The notes beneath the pieces are model-generated. The model did no database searches. It was not told the origin of the DNA and was given only the letters and a program-made list of their open reading frames with translations. Shown here piece by piece: positions 61,350-64,000 of a DNA stretch of 64,000 bases (positions are counted from its first letter, which is position 1; every line of letters starts with the position of its first letter). The translations under genes and the position numbers were made by a program. The stretch spans positions 1 through 64,000 of the forward strand of contig NZ_JAVHUY010000059.1 of NCBI RefSeq assembly GCF_031085175.1. Reading direction: 5' to 3'. This DNA comes from Phytohabitans maris. GTDB taxonomy: Bacteria > Actinomycetota > Actinomycetes > Mycobacteriales > Micromonosporaceae.

Positions 61350-61545
61350 TGGAGTGATCTCCCGAACACCCGGCCTACTCTGTCATCACCGCCCGGCCGG
61401 GACCACCCCCGATTCGGCAAGCCCAGGTTGGGACCCTAACCGGGCTGGTAGCGTCGGTGAGCGTGCCAAAAGGCCAGGTCCGCGCCGGGTCGCGGCGGTC
61501 GACGGACCATCGGGTACGCCGCCGCCGCGAGCCGGACGCGGTCCA

Positions 61546-62637
61546 GTGAGCCGCCTCCTCGCCCCGCTGCGCCAGTGGACCGCGTCGGTGCCGCTGGCCG
61601 CGGCCCTGCTGCTGGCCGCGGTGTGGGGTCGCCACCCGGGCGTGTTCCTGGCGGTCGTCGTGGCCGTGGCCCTGGCCGGCGCGGTGCTCGCCGCCGTGCA
61701 CCACGCCGAGGTCGTGGCGCACCGGGTGGGCGAGCCGTTCGGTTCGCTGGTGCTCGCGGTCGCCGTGACCGTCATCGAGGTCGGGCTGATCGTCACGCTG
61801 ATGGCCTCCGGCGGGGCGGAGACCGCGTCGCTCGCCCGCGACACCGTCTTCGCCGCCGCGATGATCACGATGAACGGCATCCTCGGCCTCTGCCTCACCG
61901 TCGGCGCGGTCCGCTTCGGGCTGGCGGTCTTCAACGCGGAGGGGAGCGGCGCCGCGCTCGCCACCGTGGCCACGGTCGCCACGATGTGCCTGGTACTGCC
62001 GGCGTTCACGACGAGCCGCCCGGGCCCGGAGTTCTCCCCCGCCCAGCTCACCTTCGCCGCGGTGGTCTCCCTGCTGCTGTACGCCCTCTACGTCGTCACG
62101 CAGACCGTGCGGCACCGCGACTTCTTCCTCCCGGTGGAGGTCGACGGCGCCCCGCCGGACGCGCACGCCGCTCCGCCGTCCGGCCGCAAGGCGGTGGCGA
62201 GCCTCGGGCTGCTGCTCGTGGCGCTGGTCGGCGTGGTCGGGCTGGCGAAGGTGGAGTCCAAGTCGATCGAGGACGGGGTCGCCGCGATCGGGCTGCCGCA
62301 CGCGTTCGTGGGCGTGGTGATCGCGATGCTGGTGCTGCTCCCGGAGACCATCGCCGCGGTACGGGCCGCGTGGCGCAACCAGATCCAGATCAGCCTCAAC
62401 CTCGCGCTCGGTTCGGCGATGGCCAGCATCGGCCTGACCATCCCGACGATCGCGGTGGCGTCGATCTGGCTGGACGGCCCGCTGCTGCTCGGCCTCGGCG
62501 CCACCCAGATGGTGCTGCTGGCGCTGACCGTCGTCGTCGGCGCGCTCACCGTCGTGCCCGGGCGGGCGACCCGGCTCCAGGGCGGCGTGCACCTGATGCT
62601 GCTGGCCGCGTTCGTGTTTCTGGCCATCAACCCCTGA
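61546..62637 (+). CDS. chaA: ChaA-type calcium/sodium:proton antiporter
   Basis: 363 residues from GTG 61546. Ten or eleven helices; acidic exchanger motifs AVTVIEVGLIVTLMASGG, and in the second half VIAMLVLLPETIAAVRAAW and QISLNLALGSAMASIGLTIP, the CaCA alpha-repeat signatures. GNILGLC-type loop MITMNGILGLCLTVGAVRFG. Exports Ca2+ or Na+ for H+. The last helix ends FVFLAINP. Confidence 0.87.
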   Translation: MSRLLAPLRQWTASVPLAAALLLAAVWGRHPGVFLAVVVAVALAGAVLAAVHHAEVVAHRVGEPFGSLVLAVAVTVIEVGLIVTLMASGGAETASLARDTVFAAAMITMNGILGLCLTVGAVRFGLAVFNAEGSGAALATVATVATMCLVLPAFTTSRPGPEFSPAQLTFAAVVSLLLYALYVVTQTVRHRDFFLPVEVDGAPPDAHAAPPSGRKAVASLGLLLVALVGVVGLAKVESKSIEDGVAAIGLPHAFVGVVIAMLVLLPETIAAVRAAWRNQIQISLNLALGSAMASIGLTIPTIAVASIWLDGPLLLGLGATQMVLLALTVVVGALTVVPGRATRLQGGVHLMLLAAFVFLAINP

Positions 62638-62766
62638 GCCCGCTCCGTTCCGTTCCAGCGGCGGGTTTCGTCCTTGGCGGGCGGGCGCGGTCAGCGCCGG
62701 TCCAGCGGCGCGCTGCGTCGTTCCGGCGGCTGGTTGTGTCTCTGGCTCGTGGGCGCGGTCAGCGCC
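62638..62766. repeat. GC-rich intergenic repeats (GGGCGCGGTCAGCGCC twice)
   Basis: Direct copies near 62686 and 62750 plus CGTTCC-(A/G)GCGGC blocks, similar in style to 33461-33560. Confidence 0.55.
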
Positions 62767-63030
62767 AGGCGGCGGCCGGCGGCGAACGGGCGGCGGCGAA
62801 CGCGGTGGCCGCGGAGCCCAGCAGCAGCGCGGCGGCCGCCCACAGCGGTGCCGGGTGCCCCACCCAGCGCAGCAGCGCGCCGCCGGCGCAGGCGCCCAGG
62901 ACCATCGCCGCGACCGCCGCGCCCCGCCGCAGCCGCACGCCCCGGGTGGCCGGGCCGCCGGGGTCGCCGGCGAGGCCGGTGAGGCTGGTGGTCAGGACGT
63001 TCGTGCTCACGTCGGGGAGGCGCAGCCGGC
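62759..63030 (-). pseudogene. C-terminal remnant of a DUF1275 (YoaK) membrane protein
   Basis: LRLPDVSTNVLTTSLTGLAG followed by RRGAAVAAMVLGACAGGALL and WAAAALLLGSAATAFAAA is the last third of DUF1275 proteins (PDVTTTVLTxTLTGLA). No frame continues upstream of about 63030 and the remaining helices are missing. Confidence 0.65.
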
Positions 63031-63078
63031 CCGAGCATAAAGCTGTCCGGGGCGATCATCGGGCAGTACGGTGACGAG

Positions 63079-64000
63079 GTGACTCCGCAGGCGGTGCTGA
63101 GCCCGTTGACCCGGTCTGCCCTCTTTCTCGTCGTGACCATCGACCCGGGCGGTGAGGACGCCGTTCGCGACCTGCTGCCGGACCTGTCGGGGCTGCAGCG
63201 GGCGGTCGGCTTCCGGGCCCCGCGCCGCGAGCTGAGCTGCGTCACCGGCATCGGCTCCAGCGCCTGGGACCGGCTCTTCGGCGGGGCGCGACCGGCGCAG
63301 CTGCACCCGTTCCGGGAGCTGGCCGGCCCGGTGCACCACGCCGTCGCCACCCCCGGCGACCTGCTCTTCCACGTCCGCGCCCAGCGCCCCGACCTCTGCT
63401 TCGCCCTGGCCGGCGAGATCATGGAGCGGCTGCGCGGCGCCGTGACGGCGTGCGACGAGGTGCACGGCTTCAAGTACTTCGACGTGCGCGACCTGCTCGG
63501 CTTCGTCGACGGCACGGAAAACCCGGTCGGCGCGGAGGCGCGCGAGGCGGTGCTGATCGGCGCGGAGGACCCCGAGTTCGCCGGCGGCAGCTACGTGATC
63601 GTGCAGAAGTACCTGCACGACCTTGCCGCCTGGAACTCCCTGCCGGTCGAGGCGCAGGAGCTGGCCGTCGGCCGCCGCAAGCTGTCGGACGTCGAGCTGC
63701 CCGACGACCTCAAGCCGGCCAACTCGCACGTCGCGCTCACCAGCATCACCGACCCGGACGGCACCGAGCACCAGATCCTGCGCGACAACATGCCGTTCGG
63801 CGAGGTGGGGCGCGGCGAGTTCGGCACGTACTTCATCGGGTACGCGCGCACCCCGGCGGTCACCGAGCGGATGCTGGAACGCATGTTCCTCGGCGCGCCC
63901 GGCGCCGCGCACGACCGCATCCTGGACTTCTCTACGCCGGTCACGGGCACGCTGTTCTTCGTGCCGAGCGCCGATTTCCTGGACGACCCGCCCGGCCCGC
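63079..64000 (+). CDS. Dyp-type haem peroxidase (3' end beyond the window)
   Basis: At least 307 residues, open to the window end. GTG 63079 with TACGGT 6 nt upstream. Dyp motif GFVDGTENPVGAEA with catalytic Asp, the conserved ALTSITDPDGTEHQILRDNM region and LFFVPSADFLDD near the end. The haem-ligand His is expected in NSHVALTSI-like text (ANSHVALTS). B-type (YfeX-like) and cytoplasmic, no signal peptide. It oxidises dyes or porphyrins with peroxide. Confidence 0.88.
   Translation, partial: MTPQAVLSPLTRSALFLVVTIDPGGEDAVRDLLPDLSGLQRAVGFRAPRRELSCVTGIGSSAWDRLFGGARPAQLHPFRELAGPVHHAVATPGDLLFHVRAQRPDLCFALAGEIMERLRGAVTACDEVHGFKYFDVRDLLGFVDGTENPVGAEAREAVLIGAEDPEFAGGSYVIVQKYLHDLAAWNSLPVEAQELAVGRRKLSDVELPDDLKPANSHVALTSITDPDGTEHQILRDNMPFGEVGRGEFGTYFIGYARTPAVTERMLERMFLGAPGAAHDRILDFSTPVTGTLFFVPSADFLDDPPGP

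Overview
This is a very GC-rich actinobacterial chromosome segment with no rRNA or tRNA genes. Its KdpD, SigB/F-like sigma factor, Zur-controlled zinc-free L33, abundant LacI-style sugar genes and many leaderless GTG/ATG starts suggest the Micromonosporaceae. The family is an inference; no taxonomic marker is present. The window is dense with metabolic, transport and regulatory genes, and it is scattered with remnants of decayed genes.

Layout. 1-9.2 kb: partial DoxX membrane protein (with a DosR-like box), a secreted PA14/propeller/DUF1080 protein, a UPF0016 manganese exporter behind a yybP-ykoY riboswitch, two decayed genes (copper monooxygenase tail, AbiEii-like nucleotidyltransferase), an orphan kdpD and a DUF1801 protein. 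9.3-17.2 kb: LtrA, a DUF1963-like protein, a secreted GH5 mannanase with CBM2, a tyrosine/dual-specificity phosphatase, an MFS transporter, a VOC protein and an alpha/beta hydrolase. 17.2-20.4 kb: a four-gene molybdate operon (regulator-modA-modB-modC) with overlapping genes. 20.5-27 kb: a methyltransferase with a kinase-like front end, a SigB/F sigma factor, a NarL-type two-component system, a PRC-barrel protein and an ion antiporter with an RCK_C subunit; four copies of a 14-bp motif lie in this stress block.

27-32.6 kb is an accessory, partly degraded zone. It holds a low-GC patch with a possible 40-residue peptide gene, a pyranose-oxidase-like tail, TetR, a small acidic Cys-containing peptide gene beside a DsbA/FrnE-like oxidoreductase, an amphi-Trp protein, a poly-G tract, an FAD monooxygenase, and a TetR/SnoaL pair broken head to head. 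32.6-48.8 kb: a membrane protein, an ECF sigma factor and its membrane partner, an alpha-oxoamine synthase in operon with a GGDEF-EAL protein, a PLP enzyme with a histone-H1-like tail beside a 131-bp MITE, an AtzG/amidase pair, Zur-box/L33, and an HxlR/oxidoreductase divergon.

49-60 kb is a carbohydrate and cell-wall block. A LacI-type operator precedes a sugar ABC transporter lacking its own ATPase and a GH31 alpha-xylosidase. NamZ and NagZ follow, divergent from a beta-lactamase-fold AmiE-like enzyme; together they resemble the muropeptide-recycling set of Bacillus subtilis. 60-64 kb: membrane-anchored CBM2-like and AbfB-like proteins, a ChaA antiporter, a DUF1275 remnant and a partial Dyp-type peroxidase.

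Two themes run through the window. Four unrelated proteins carry in-frame tandem-repeat, low-complexity expansions (sigma-factor tail, PLP-enzyme head, oxidoreductase interior, lipoprotein head), and similar repeats occur between genes. At least twelve starts have a TANNNT-like box 6-7 nt upstream, as expected for leaderless mRNAs.
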